NCBI GenBank assembly: GCA_020746105.1 | Contig: CM036658.1 | Coordinates: forward strand, 35,643,004-35,707,003 | DNA length: 64,000 nt | Origin: Trogon surrucura | Lineage: Eukaryota > Chordata > Aves > Trogoniformes > Trogonidae | Direction: 5' to 3' | Notes under the pieces: generated by a model | Databases searched by the model: none | What the model was told of the DNA's origin: nothing | Seen by the model: only the letters and a program-made list of their open reading frames with translations | Translations under genes and position numbers: made by a program | Shown: positions 22,497 through 35,800 of the stretch, in pieces | Layout: each line of letters begins with the position of its first letter | Position numbering within the stretch: position 1 is the first letter of the stretch

Positions 22497-22987
22497 GCGA
22501 GTATCAAGACTTCTTTAGGAGAAATATACAAATGCAAAAGATATTCCTGAAATACTTCTGAAATCTGAGCTAAAAGTTATTCTTGTAATTTGGATTCTTT
22601 GTGCACTGCACTTTGGAGCATGCTCTAAAGTATCTATGAGTTTGTCTTTTTGGCAAGCTCATCTGACACTTTCTTGCTACAGAGTTTGAAAAGGTTTTTG
22701 CCTGAGTTCTTCAATATGTCCCTGTGAAACCATTGTACTCTGCAGCCACCTAAGTAATAATATCCTCATTGATTTTACGAGACAAGAAAATCAGCTTGAA
22801 AATGCATTTATTTTGGAGTACACGTATGCCAAAAAACCCCAAACCCAAAACACAAAGAGAATTCATTGTGAATAAAGCATAATTTAGTTCCAAGAAGGCC
22901 AAGGGTTGAAGTCAAAAAGGAAAGAATAGACAGTATGAAAACTAACTGAAGTAACGGACAAAAACTAGGATGGCCTAATTAACGACA
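22497..22987. other. Non-coding, no recognised feature
   Basis: Plain sequence between the SINE and CR1 copy F. Confidence 0.5.
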
Positions 22988-23836
22988 CATAGAATCATAG
23001 AATCTTTAAGATTGGAAAAGACCTCTAAGATCATCTAGTCCAATCACCTACCCAACACTACCATGACTACTAAACCATATCCTAAACTGTCACATTCGAT
23101 ACATTTTTTGAACACTTCCAGGGATGGTGACTCCACCACTTCCCTGGGCAGCCCATTCCGATGCTTCACTACTCTTTCAGTAAAGAATTTTTTGCCTGAT
23201 ATCTAATCTAAAACTCCCCTGGTGCAACTTGTGGCCATTACCTTTTGTCTTATCATTAGTAACTTGAGAGAAGAGATGAGCACCCACCTCACTACAACCT
23301 CCTTTCAGGTGGTGATAGTTAGTAACGAGGTCTCCTCTTGTCTTCTCCAGACTAAACAAGCCCAGTTCTCTCAGCTGCTCTTCATAAGATATGTACTCTA
23401 GACTTCTCACCAGCTTCACTGCTCTTCTCTGGACCCTCTCCAGCACCTCAGTGTCTTTCTTATACTGCAGCATCCAGAACTGAACACAGTACTCAAGATG
23501 TGGCCTCACTCTGGATGAGTACAGAGGAATGATCACCTCCCTACTCCTGCTGGCCACACTATTTCTGATCCAGGCCAGGATGCTGTTGGCCTTCTTGGCC
23601 ATCTGGGCACACTGCTGGCTCATGTTCAGCCATCTGTCCATCAACACCCTCAGGTCCTTTTCTGCCAAATTCTTCAGCCACTCCTCACTAAGCGTGTGGT
23701 TCTGTTGAGGGTTGCTGTGGCCGAAGTGCAAGACTCAGAACTTGACCTTGTTGAACTTCATATAATTGTCCTTGCCCCACCACTTCAGTCTGTCCAGGTC
23801 CCTCTGTAGAGCCTCCCCTACTCTCCAGCAGATCAA

Positions 23837-24458
23837 TGGTGTTCCTCAGGGGTCTGTTCTCTGTCCAGTGCTGTTTGATATCTTTGTCAGTGACATGGAT
23901 GACGACATTGAGTGCACCCTCAGCAAGTTTACTGACAGCACCAAGCTGTGGGGTGTCGTGGACTCACTTGAGGGAAGAGATGCCATCCAGAGGGACCTTG
24001 ACAGGCTTGAGAAATGGACCAGTGCAAACTGCATGAGCTTCAACAAGTCAAAATTCAAGGTCCTCCACCTGGGTCGGGCCAATCCTAGGCACAAATAAAA
24101 ACTGGGCGCAGAGTGGGTTGAGAGTAACCCTGAAGAGAAGGATTTGGGGCTCAACATAAGCCAGCAATGTGCTCATGCAGCCCAGAAGGCCAACCGCATC
24201 CTGGGATGTATCAGGAGAAGTGTAGCCAGCAGGTCAAGAGAGGTGATTATCCCCCTTTACTCTGCTCTTCTGAGACCCCACCTCGAATACTGTGTCCAGC
24301 TCTGGTGTCCCCACCATAAGAGGGACATGGATCTGTTGGAGCATGTTCAGAGAAGGTCCACAAAGATGATCCAGGGGCTGGAGCACCTCTGCTATGAGGA
24401 CAGGCTGAGGGAGCTGGGATTGTTCAACCTGGAGAAGAGAAAACTTCGGGGGACCTAA
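23837..24458 (+). pseudogene. CR1 reverse transcriptase fragment, copy E
   Basis: Contains [18 protein letters not shown], then the catalytic region as F-T-D-S, so the second catalytic aspartate is lost. Next comes [21 protein letters not shown] stop and a short deletion lie near 24098-24144 (the NLGVLI segment is missing). The rest runs through [20 protein letters not shown] to [16 protein letters not shown]. The frame ends at 24458 because of a missing G that copy B also lacks. Confidence 0.85.
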
Positions 24459-24818
24459 TAGCTGCCTTCCAATATCTGAAGGGAACCTACAGGAAGGCTG
24501 GAGAGGGACTTTTTACAAAAGTGTCCACTGATAGGACAAGAGGAAGTGGGTTTAAATTGAAGGAGAATAGATTTAGATTGGATTATAGAAAGAAATTCTT
24601 CAGTACGAGAGTGACAAGACTTTGAAATAAATCACCCAGAAAAGTTGTGGCTGCCCCCTCCCTGGAGGTGTTCAAGGCCAAGTTGGACAGAGCCTTGAGT
24701 AGCCTGATCTAGTTGAGAGGCATTCCTGCCCATGGCAGTGAGCTTGGATTAGATAATCTCTAAAGTCCCTTCCAGCCTAGGCCATTCTATGATTCTATGA
24801 TTCTCTATGAATCTATGA
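23837..24818 (+). mobile_element. CR1 copy E, inserted in copy F
   Basis: A 5'-truncated CR1 in plus orientation. Copy F stops at GCAGATCAA and resumes at ACACTCCCA on the other side, which joins to a continuous CR1 reading, so the insertion point is clear to within two bases. E starts in the conserved VPQGSVL block and ends in ATTCTATG-type octamers (24786-24818). It is in the same subfamily as copy B, and its 3' UTR matches the SINE tails. Confidence 0.9.
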
Positions 24819-26945
24819 ACACTCCCACTCAGTTTGGTGTCTTCTTAAACATACTGAGGGTGAACTTAATTCTCTCATTCAGATCATTGATAAAGGTATT
24901 AAACAAGACTGGCCCCAACATTGAACTCTGAGGGGCACCGCTTGTGAGCAGCTGCCAGCTGGATTTAACTCTATTCACCACCACTCTCTGGGCTCGGCCA
25001 TCCAGGCAGTTTTTAAGCCTGCAAAGAGTACACCTAAGCCATGAGCCGCAGCTTCTCTAGAAGAATGCTGTGGGAGGTGGTGCTGAAGTTTTTACTAAAG
25101 TCCAAGTAGACAGTGTCCACAGCCTGCCCATTATCCACCAGGTTGGTCAGCTGGTCATATAAGGAGATGATTGGTTTTAAGCAGGACCTGCCTGTCATGA
25201 ACCCGAGTTGGCTGGATCTGATCCCCTTCTTGTCCTTCACATTCTGTGTGAGTGTGCTCAAGATGAAGGACTCCATAATCTTCCCTAGTACCAAGGTCAC
25301 ACTGACAGATTTCAGTTACCTGGATTCTCCTTCCGATCCCTGGATCAGCCCTTCTTGTAGGTGGTGTCACACTGGCAAGCCTCCAGTCATCTGGGATGTC
25401 CCCTGTTAACAGAACTGCTCATAAATGATGGAGAGTGTCTTGCCAAGCTTCTCCACAAGTCTCATCAGCACTCTAAGGTGGATCCCATCTGGGCCCATAG
25501 ACTTATGAGTGTCCAGGTGGTGTAGCAGGTCATTAACTGATTCTTCCTGGATCATGGGGAGTATATTCTGCTCTCTGTTCCTGTCCTTCAGCTCTGGGGG
25601 CTGAATATTGTGAGGATAACAAGTCTGACTATTAAAGACTGAGGCACAGAAGGCATTAAGTACCTCAGCCTTTTCTTCATCTTTGATGAAAATGTTCCCC
25701 CACATATCCAATAAGGGATGGAGAAGCTCCTTGGCTTTCTTTCTATTTTTAATGTATTTGTAAACACATTTTTATTATTTCTTATGACAATGACCAGATT
25801 GAGTTCTAGCTGGGCTTTAGTCTTTCTAATGTTATCTCTACATGACCTGCCTAGATCCCTGTACTCTTCCTGAGTTGCCTGTCCCTTCTTCCAAAGGTGG
25901 TAAACTCTTCTTTTTTTCCTGAGTTGCAGGCAAAGCTCCCTGTTCAGCCAGGCTGGTCGTCTCCTATGTCAGTTCATCTTATGACACATTGAGTCAGTCT
26001 GATCCTGCGCCTCTAAGACTTCCTTCTTGAAAAGTGTCCAGTTTTCCTGGATGCCTTTGCCTTTCAGGACTGTCTCCCAAGGGATTTGCTGAACCAGTGT
26101 CCTGAAAAGTCCAAAGCCTGCTCTGCGGAAATCTATGGTGGTGGTTTTGGTGAGCCCTCTCCCTACTTCACCAAGAATCAGAAACTCTATCATTTCATGG
26201 TCACTAAGTCCAAGATGACCTCCATCACTCACCAGTCCTTCTCTGTGAACAGCATGTCTAGTGAGGCACCTCTCCTGGTAGGCTCATTTACCAACTATGT
26301 TAGAAGGTCACTTCCACATACTCCAGGAACCTCTCTTTTGTGTTGTACTTCCAGCAGATATCCAGTAAGTTGAATTCTACCACACGAACAAAGGCTGTAG
26401 ATTTTGAGACTTCTGCCAGACGCTTGTAGAATGCCTCATCAGCCTCTTCATCCTGGTAGGATGATCTATAAAAGACTTCCAACAGGATATTTACCTTAGC
26501 CTTTGCCCTCATCTTTACCCATAAGCATTGAACCTTACCATTAGAGTCTTCGAGCTCTACACAGTCAACACACTCTCTAACATATAGGGCTACCCAAACA
26601 CCTTTCCTTTGCTGCCTATCTCTTCTGAAGAGCTTGTAGTCATCCATTGCAGCACTCCAGTCACAGCAGTCATCCCATCATGTTTCTGTGATAGTGACTG
26701 TGTCATCCTGCTGCACAGTGGCTTCCAGCTCCTTTTGCTTGCTGCTTACACTATGTGCATATCAATTTTGCTGGGCTACCAATTTCACCTCCAACACTGG
26801 GATGCTACCCCTTGGCTCATCTGTAGTGAACCTGGTTTTATGTCCTTCCCCCTTAAAACCTAGTTTAAAGCCCTTTCAATGAGTCCTGCCAGCTCAAGGG
26901 CAAGAATCCTCTACCCTCTTGAAGACAGCTCCACACCATCTGTTG

Positions 26946-27699
26946 CTAGCATACCTGCTGCTGTCTAAACCTCCTTGTGATGAAAAACCCCAAAATTCCA
27001 CTGGTGGCACCAGCCTTTGAACCATGTGTTAGCAGATGTGTTTTCCTGTTTCTTTCAGTATTCTCTGCTATGGAGGGGATTGAGGAAAATACTACCTGTG
27101 CTCCCAGTCTTTCAACAAATTGCCTTAGTACCTTGAAATCCTTTTTAAACACTTCTAGACTTCTGTCTGCAATCTCATTGCTGCCAACTTGCAAAACCAT
27201 CAGCAGGTGATAGTCAGAGGGATGTACCAGACCAGGAAATTTCCTGGTAACATCTCTAACTCAGGTTCCAGGGAGGCAGCAGACTTCCCTGTGGGATGGA
27301 TCTGGTCAGCATATGAGGCCCTCTGCACCTGTCGGGACTGAATTGCCCACAATAATCACCCTCCTTTTCTTCTTAATAGAAATATTTCTAGTGCATGGGG
27401 CTGACTGACTCACCTTAGACAACCCAGTGGATGGATCTTCATCTATGGGTCCATCTGCCTGGCCTTCAAGTTCCAGAGCCCCATACCTGTTCTGTAAGGG
27501 CAACTGGGAAGGTGAGGGAGCCCGTGTGGGCATTTGCTTGCATCTCTGAGAAGAGACCCATTTCCGTTTCCCTCCACCACTTAGGTCCCCTTCTTCTGTC
27601 TGGTAGCCAGAGGGGAGGAGATCCTCTGCTCCTAGTGGAGCCTCCACCTGCTCCTCTTGCCTCAGGCAGTGACTTCACTGATCTATCTCCCTCTGGCAT
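26946..27699 (-). pseudogene. CR1 ORF1, esterase-like protein, broken, copy F
   Basis: Two minus-strand pieces, 27647-27306 and 27200-26946. The first contains KKRRVIIVGNSVPTGAEG, which fits the G-D-S block of SGNH esterases with D changed to N. The second begins VLQVGSNEIADRSLEVF, fitting the G-x-N-D block with the D changed to E. It goes on through KDFKVLRQFVERLGAQVVFS to an SIAENTERNRKTHLL segment. An esterase domain is known in ORF1 proteins of CR1-like elements. A frameshift or stop near 27200-27306 separates the pieces, and the N-terminal part is poorly conserved. Confidence 0.72.
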
Positions 27700-30600
27700 T
27701 CCCTAATATTCCGTAACCTCTCCACTTTCAGCTATAATAGCAGGTTGAGTAGGTCTTTCACCTGGTTGCATCACACACAGGTGCTGTCTTTGCCAGCCTC
27801 TGGCATAAGTGACAGACTGAGGCATTGCCTGTAGATACACAATAGCTGTAAAGTCACCAACTTCTTTAATCTGATGTGAGTTTTGGAATTTTCCTATTTT
27901 GCCTTATACATTTGATATTTTATTTCATCATGATGATATCACTACATTCTGCACTAGAGTTGTGCAATAAGTTGTGATAACCCTGGCATCGTCTGTGCAT
28001 CTGAATATTAACTTCCAGGTTCAGAGAAACTCAAGCTTGGAAAAAATACAGGAATTGACATATAACATCAAGGATGTTATTTAGCCACTTAAGAGCAATT
28101 ATGCTAACCCTGTCGTTATATAAAGAGTAAAAATTAAAAGTGATGTAATGAACTTTGTGGAAACTAATAGAAAAATCTTGTGTGTCCAAATAAGCTACTC
28201 TGTGATTATAGGTAGGTAACCAGCGTACGTTGGCAGCCATGACTGTTCACTTACACATATAGCATGGAAGAAGTGTTAATTTCCACACAGAGCATCAAAC
28301 AGCTACACAGAGAAACACATTCACCCCCGAACTAGCAAAGTGTTGATCGTAATCAAAGATAATTTTCTAATTAAATCAGGAGACTGAAAATCTGGAAAAT
28401 GGCACTCACTCTCTGCAAAATATTCTTTTCATGTTACTGTAGAGAGGATTTACTTACCACACATTGACTTTCCCTTCTGTAGTATAAAGATGATAGTATT
28501 TATACACTGCTAGACTGGTTTCCTTCAGATCCTAACATGCTTTGTTTTTCTGACCATAAAATTACACATCCATCGCTTTACCCATTCCAGTGCTTCACCA
28601 ACGCTGAAATGAGAAGAACCTGCTCTAGCTTTATGGAGAGAGATCCTGGCTTCATACTCCATTCTCTCTTCAGGAACAAATAAGGAAACAGGAGCATTTA
28701 ATGAGGAAGGCATGAGTTAAGAGGAAGTTGGGAATCATAGCTCTCTGTTTTGGTCACAGCAAGATTCTAGGTTGTCTCAACTGCAAAGTGTGTTCCTCCT
28801 GATAACAGGCACCTGTGCAACTGTGTTAAGATGTTGATTGTGTGCTATGCATGATGAACAACTGTATTTATTATGCTGTAATTTTCCACCTGTGCTTAAG
28901 TTTGAGAGAAATACTTACTCACTGTCACTACTAAAAGGCCACCTCTTTCTACACACCGAATGCTATGACATTTCCATAGCTGAAAGTTAGTTGACCTGTG
29001 TAGAAGTGTGGAAGAGCATCGTTTGAAGCACATTAATACGTTCCGTAGGACTGGATGATCAAACTAGTATTTAGGTATTAAGAGAAGTATTCTTATATAT
29101 TAAAGGTAGTAATTCACTCATACTTTAATATTGCTGTAGATATGGCATTATCTTTGACAGTCCTGTCATTTCCTGTCTTTCATGTCTTTATTTTTTTCAA
29201 TTTACGCTCTAGTCTTAGAAATGAAAGGTGTTTCCTTAAAGGTCACATCATTTATTTTGGTAAGTGCATGGTTTGTGGGGGTGAATTTAACTGAGATATA
29301 AATAGTACTGTGCACAGATGATGGTGGGTGAAAGCTGTCTTTTTATTTATTTTTGCTGTAAGGAATTTTCTGGTTTCTCTTTCTCTAAATTACCATTATT
29401 CGAAGACAGGTATAAAGAAGAAAAAACCACAGGTTTACAGGAAACAACTGGTTTTGTTTTTTTTTTCTAGAGACTCGTTGTATGTCATTACTGACTATCA
29501 ACACACAGCAGTTCTGTACACTCTCTACTGTCTTGATTTTAACTTTTATTTTCATCAATGTACCCAGTCCTTGTAGTAAATGTCCATCAAAGTAGTGATT
29601 TATCTTGGTAGACCGGATTCGTCACCTATCAGAACTTCTTTTAATTTACTAATTTTCAAGCTGAAATCTCTTTACTTTCTGAAGAAAGGTCAAAGAAAAA
29701 GTATCTTTTAGCCACATTCACTGTCTCTGATAGCTTTGGTGCATTCTGAGCCAATATATTGGTATAATTAAAATCCTTTCAACTACAACATAGTGGAATA
29801 GAAATGCAAGAGATAAATGAGTACTTCCGTATAGCACAGTCTCAAAAACTTAATAGTGAAATGGAACAGGTAACGCCTTCTCATTCTTTGATACTAAAAA
29901 TTATAGCACGACATAAGAACATAGATGTTATTGTTTTCAGTAGAAATTTAAGGAAGTGTATAAAAGACCAGAGTAGAGATGAATTCAACATATTGCAGAG
30001 CATGATTTTCCAGTGTTAGGCAATCAACAAATCCTTAGAGGTCTTATAAGCTACAAGTTCTACATGCATGACTACACCTGAAGATTCTTGAAGCACCTGT
30101 CTTCCATGCATGAAGTTCTAACCCACCACTTCTATCCAATTAATACTTCTGCTGCCCAAAATGTCCTATGATGCCAAGCTCCATTTATTAATCATGAATT
30201 TACTTACTTTTTTTTTTCCTGTTTAATTTAAATTTCATTGGTACTGCTACTGCTTGTGTTATGAGAAATAGGAAGCAACCATTTAAAATGTGTTTTCATT
30301 ACCTTTGGGTATCTCTGTCACATTCTCTGATCTGTGTCCCTTGAAAGTTGAAGAACACTTGCTGTTGAATTTATCTCGTTTAACAATTCTTCTAATGCGA
30401 GCTTATATTTGTGTCTATAGGAGCTAAAATGTCACAGGAATAGTCTATTTGTAGAAAGATATATACAGTTTCTCACATTTGCACTGCTTAAAACCTATGT
30501 AAATTCTCTAAAATTGTCCTTTTATTTCTCTCATCCTGACGATATGTCACATACCAACTTGGAAAGGGGACAGAAAACCCTGGATCTGAATTCCAAGTCA

Positions 30601-32716
30601 AAGGGAAAGATTGAAAATTCAAGACTTGGAAAATCTTGGGCTGGAAACACTGTCTGAAAGTGTTTTTAACAATCAAATGAGTTGGCCAATAGTGATGAAG
30701 TTGTGTCCCATATGGTTCCAAATAATTTAATGGAAAACACTGATATCTGTGATTTTCATTCTGTGGGGTTTTTTTGGTGGGGTTTTTTTTTTTTTTAATA
30801 ATCTATGGCCTCTACCAGTTAATATCTTCCACTATGATGGAAGCATAGAATCGTCTCCACACTTAAAACTCATCTTAGGCATTGCTTTCGCTACCCCAAA
30901 TACTGTCATTCTACTTTCTTTAAACACATTCTTACTGCTAATTTTGATGTTATGTTAGTGTCCAGGTCTATGACATTATATCTTATCGTAAATCTCAAAA
31001 ACAAATGTCTTGTCAAAAGTTGATCACCAAAAACTCCAAAATTGTCTTTTACATAAGGTTCATAAAGTATGCTTTTGCTGTTCCTGTTGTTTCCCTTGCT
31101 GTCCCTTGATACATAAGTCACTTCACAACACTGTTGTCTCTTCTTGGAAGAAACCATTGCTACACCTGTGTCAGGGCTAGGGGAGACCTGGAATCCTGCT
31201 AACCTGTCTGAAAAAAGAGCTCTGTGGGATGCAGCACCAAGCTCCCAGGTGTGGAAAGGCTCTGCTGACATCTGAGGAAGATGCAGTGGGTACTGAGCAA
31301 ACCATTAATTGATGCCATCTGTCTCCTTGTTCATATGTGTTCTTTAGCTGAGGCAGAAGAATTTCTGATGAGTGACAACATATTATATCTCAGACCCACT
31401 CTGCCTAGAAGGAGGCTCAAAGACAACTTTTCAAATTTGAACTCTTGGTAAGATCTAAATGAAATAAAATTGGAAGCAGTATGTTTTATATTTATATAAA
31501 GGGTCTAAAAACTGAAAAAAAACAACCCAAAAGAAGTAATCTATTATGTGAAAAGCTTTGAAAAGGCTAGTTTCTTATTCTGGAAACTAAATCGCATTCT
31601 GAGTACAAATCCAAAAGTGTAAACCCTTTTTTACATTGTTTTCTTTTGTAAAATTTTAAAAAATATATTACATACTTTACTGTTGACCTTTCCAATCAGA
31701 CTCCCTGCCTTACATGTCTCTTGACTCTTTCAAGAAGGTAAGTTTATCCAAATGTTTTATAAATGCTAGCATGCTTTCTTATTTTTTTCTATATCCTTTT
31801 ATGCTTGTCTCTTTTTCAAATCTTAGCACCAGTTCTAGTCCACCATTGTTTGTAATTTAGAAACTGCTGAAGCTAAATAGCAAATTAAATGAAACATGTT
31901 CTAAAGATCACTTTTAAGGAAACAAACAAACATATAAAAACTTCCTCTCTGCTCTTTAAATAGGAAATCTTTCAGTGTGAATGTCAGTGATATGAGTACA
32001 TGGATGACTTGGCTACTTTGGCAGGCTCCGAGTACTGCATATCTTTGATATCACTATGCCATCATTACATAAAAAAATATTTCCTATTACAAAAGAAATA
32101 ACATAACCTCATTTCAGACTATGGGTTTCTTTTTTCGCTACAATATCTTCCAGTGAATTTTAGGTGTGACGATCAAACGAGCATATGATAACTTCTGTTC
32201 TTTTCTGTTCTTTTACTTTTGATGTAGTATTGCCCCATGACAGAAAGAAAAGCTCATACTTCACTTCAAGTAGAACAGTCTAATTGGAATCAATGTTTTT
32301 TTTGATCAGAGTATATAAACACGGTAAAACCTACTCAAAGCATCACTCAAAATCCTTATTTGGGAGATGTGCTTTACTGCTACCATAATTTCAAGTCAAT
32401 GGTCTTAAAGTTAATCACATATTTACATATTTTCTTGAATCAGTATCAAAATTAAATAGTCTTCTGGGCCATGATCCAAAGAACAGTTAATTCTGACAGT
32501 AGCAGAATCGTTCATCTTTCGTGCTGCTTCAGACTCATACTCTTTCACAGTGTCACATGGTTCTGTTCTGTGTTGAAGATGTTCATCAGGTTTATTGGAA
32601 TATATTTGAATTTTTAAAAGGCAATGTCTTTCATGATTTTCAGAGATATTCAAGAGCACAGAAAATATTTTAAAGTCATGGGTAAGTCTATAAAAATTGT
32701 GGGACTGTATGATAGT

Positions 32717-32846
32717 GATGTATCTTGTAATAAAGTTTTTGGCCAGATGCCTCACTGAGGATGTGTTTTTGTCAGCAGAAAACTACACTATAAGGGCCAC
32801 GTGCCTTCAGTGAGGCACCTAGCCAAAAAAATTATTACATTGCTAC
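32717..32846. repeat. Imperfect inverted repeat, arms about 49 bp
   Basis: The left arm (32717-32765) and right arm (32798-32846) are complementary, with a spacer of about 32 bases. The core GTGCCTCACTGA versus ATGCCTCACTGA is nearly exact. Over 33 aligned bases I count four mismatches. The two arms make unrelated open frames on opposite strands begin with similar residues (RHLAKNFIT and RHLAKKIIT). It could be a folded-back transposon remnant or a hairpin RNA source. Confidence 0.75.
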
Positions 32847-35800
32847 TAGTAAGTGAGAACATCTACTGTGTGCTGCTCTTGTTCTTGTCAACAGCTCCAA
32901 GTGGACAACTGGAGGTTTCATACCTACAAAACTTACTGGCAGTTGTAACAGAGGCAAAGCCCCAAAGGGACAAGGCAACCACACTTCTGAAATTGACGAG
33001 TACTGAGGCATATGGACATGCCAGAAAGGAGGTATATAATGGAGTGAATGAGTTACACCTGCTCTGTGGACAACTAGAAGATATCTACATTCTGTAGATC
33101 CAAGTCTCCAGTAACTCATACAAAAAATCCATTGAGACCCAATAAACATGGGCACTGACTGAAAATTCATATTTTCACTAAACATAGCTTCTCCTCCTTC
33201 CTGGTCTATCTTCTAATAACATTCCAACAGTTTCTTTTTACACTTTCCATTTTTCCATGTGTATTTACCTCTTTCTTTCACATATTATGAGTGACCTTTT
33301 CTTCTGTTAAGCACAAGAGAAGGTATTTTTTTCATTAAACTGAAAAATGTCAGCTCAAACATCAGATTTGGAGGACAGAAATAACTGTAGGAATTCTTCC
33401 TATGGAAAATAAAAGTATGTAACAGGGCTCTACAACAACCATGCCAGACTGTTTCAGTGTTTGCCATCCTTTCAACTGAAGAGTAGTTCCTAATATCATC
33501 CTGAATTTTCCTGAATATAGTTTGAGCTTATTAGAACTTTCGTCCTTGTCTGAAGTAAGTTTGAGGAGGTGGATGTTAAAGAACATGCTCAAAGTTAGCA
33601 GAGTCTTTTTTAATTTCTTGAAACATACTTTCTTGTACAAGTACTTCACGTTGCAGCTAGCAATGGCAATGACATGTCAAAGTAATCAAACACATACTTT
33701 CTATACCCATACTGCTATTTAATTATGTAATATATTTGCCTGCTGATGATTTTAAAAAAATAAATAAATATCTATTTCTACTCTGGGACAGCTACAAATG
33801 ATTTTTTTTCATAGATGACCAAATACATACAATGTATAATCCCAAATTTGAGCATTGATTTCTTTAAGCTTGCTATAGAACCTCAGTTCTTGAAGGAGAG
33901 GTTTAGGATCAGGACTGGTTGAAAGGACTGTTCAACTGTGGAAGTCCTTCTATCTTCTTCCCCTCTCACCTATACAAATATTACCACACTCTTCATCTGT
34001 TCCAGGGAAAGGTTCTTACCGGACCTATATTATAGCACAACCAAAAAGTCTGCCAGAATTTAGATCTGCTTTGTTGAAAGCCAAGTAATAAAGTTACAGC
34101 TTGCACTCTTTATATTAAATTGATTAACCATATCCAGCTTTATTTCTATTTAAAAAATGGACATAGACAGGAAAATAAAGTGTGAAGATCAAATATTTTA
34201 ACTATAAAATAGCAAGTGAATGATGCACAAGGACATAACTGGGATTTTAAAATTTCTTTATTTTAAATACTTTATTATTTGCAATTATGCTTTCTTTGCA
34301 GACAAACTGTCACATACTTTGCTCTGTTTTCAGCATAGTTTTCATTTAATCAGCCTTACTGTGCTAAAAAATACTGACTTGCATATTGGTTAAATTATGG
34401 TGAAGGCTGCACTAAGGAGATTTTTTTCATGTCACTTGAATGATATAGTTTCCTTGTGTTATATAGCTTTTCAGTTTAAATATAGAATACTTTTCTAGCT
34501 CAGAAAATATACAGTCTGTAGGCTTTAGAGTGTATCAGTGGGTTTTCAAATACCAACAGATCTGTCCTTTTCCAGATTTATTATTAGAATTCAGACAACA
34601 TTTCACAGAAAGGGAGGTGGGGAAAAACAGGTTCCTGTTTAATATTATTTATAGACTGGCCTTGGCACATCCTTCAAGCTCTATAAACCTTGCCAATATG
34701 CCACTTGTCAAGCACATCAGACCTTGTGTATCAACAGTAGGCCAAAATACTTTTTACAGTTGAGATACTTCATAATAAAAAAAGGGGGAAAGAAAAAAAA
34801 GGGAAAAAAATTTTGAAAATACGGCCTCAATTATTTTCTCCTTACAAGATAGTTTTATTATTTCTCTGTTAACACTATTTAATCACCATCAATGATGAGA
34901 TGTATTGAGGCATTTTCTTTTGTAAATACAAAAGAGAGTGAACTAAATGTTGTAAGTTACCCTGCAGGTTTATACAGTGCATATTTTTCTCTGAAAATCC
35001 ATCTTTTAACTATGCAATATCACTCTTTCAGCACTTGACAGAAGAATGAATTAATAAGGTGTAATAGGTTTATGAATTTTTGCAAGATGCCTTCTGCTAG
35101 ACTCTTTTCACGTGATGATCTGAAATACCTTTTTGGCTTTTTACTGTTTTTTTTTTTTTTTTTTAATGAGAACACGGGAAAATCCTCAATGTATTTATGC
35201 CTAGAACTCAGCATAAAGTAAAAATCTAAAGGGTGAAATGTAGCTTAAATGTCTGTTAAGACAGTTGCCTGAAGGTATGTAGAAGAACTTCTGCTGTGTT
35301 AGACTAAATGTTAATTTTGAACCAAAATCTATATTTACAGCACCTAGGATATGAAGATCAGCACATTTAAATATCTTTTCTGCTCTGGTAAGGCATGATA
35401 TACCTACTGGTGAGGAAACAGTGACCACATTTTTAATATTAAGATATATAGTAAACAAAAACATTTAAAAGCTTAGTATAATGTACTCTGCAGAATGAAC
35501 TCTATTCAGTGGGAAAATAAATGCTTCCAGAAGTGAACAAAGAAGCTTTATGGTGAGTTTATTGGAAAGAGAGTTCAAGCTTATGGGATATGATCAAGCT
35601 ATAAACTGTCAACTACATCTGGAGAATGATAGAAAAAAAAAACCCTCCACAATTTTCCTTTAGAAATACCATTTTGGGTGTTAGACAAACTATTAACATC
35701 TAAATATCTCTGAGTTGAATTTAAATGCATAGAAGAGTAGTTTTTTTGAGAAGGTGTGATTCCAAAAAGTAGGTTTAGTAAATCAGATGTAAGTCCACTT

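Larger units (their letters stand above)
23177..26647 (-). pseudogene. CR1 ORF2 (endonuclease and reverse transcriptase), broken, copy F
   Basis: Read from 26647 downwards: endonuclease start MDDYKLFRRDRQQR, ALYVRECVDCVEL and VEFNLLDICWKYN. Then LGLSDHEMIEFLILGEVGR (26232 down), which keeps the SDHE catalytic block. Linker and start of the reverse transcriptase follow at 25711-25406 (EKAEVLNAFCASVFNS, KSMGPDGIHLRVL). Next, at 25300-25034, come SQLGFMTGRSCLKPIIS and DTVYLDFSKNFSTTSHSILL. The segment with the catalytic aspartates lies at the insertion point of copy E. The thumb is at 23731-23177. It encoded the enzyme that nicks DNA and reverse-transcribes CR1 RNA; it is now inactive. Confidence 0.85.
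22988..27835 (-). mobile_element. CR1 copy F, nearly full-length, minus strand
   Basis: The most complete CR1 in the window. From its 3' end at the left it has octamers (22988), 3' UTR, ORF2 C-terminus (23177-23731), reverse transcriptase, linker, endonuclease (26.0-26.65 kb), spacer and ORF1 (26.9-27.7 kb). It is split by copy E at 23837-24818. Without E it is about 3.9 kb, against roughly 4.5 kb for a full avian CR1. The 5' boundary at about 27835 is uncertain. Stops and frameshifts are present throughout. Confidence 0.88.

Noticed and set aside
30906..31271. Minus-strand open frame of 121 codons as a host exon
   Set aside because: No domain, no recognisable splice sites around it and no repeat or family similarity; its length is within chance for one of six frames in 64 kb.
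32423..33097. Two divergent open frames beginning with similar residues, as a duplicated gene pair
   Set aside because: The similarity is confined to the arms of the inverted repeat and vanishes beyond it.
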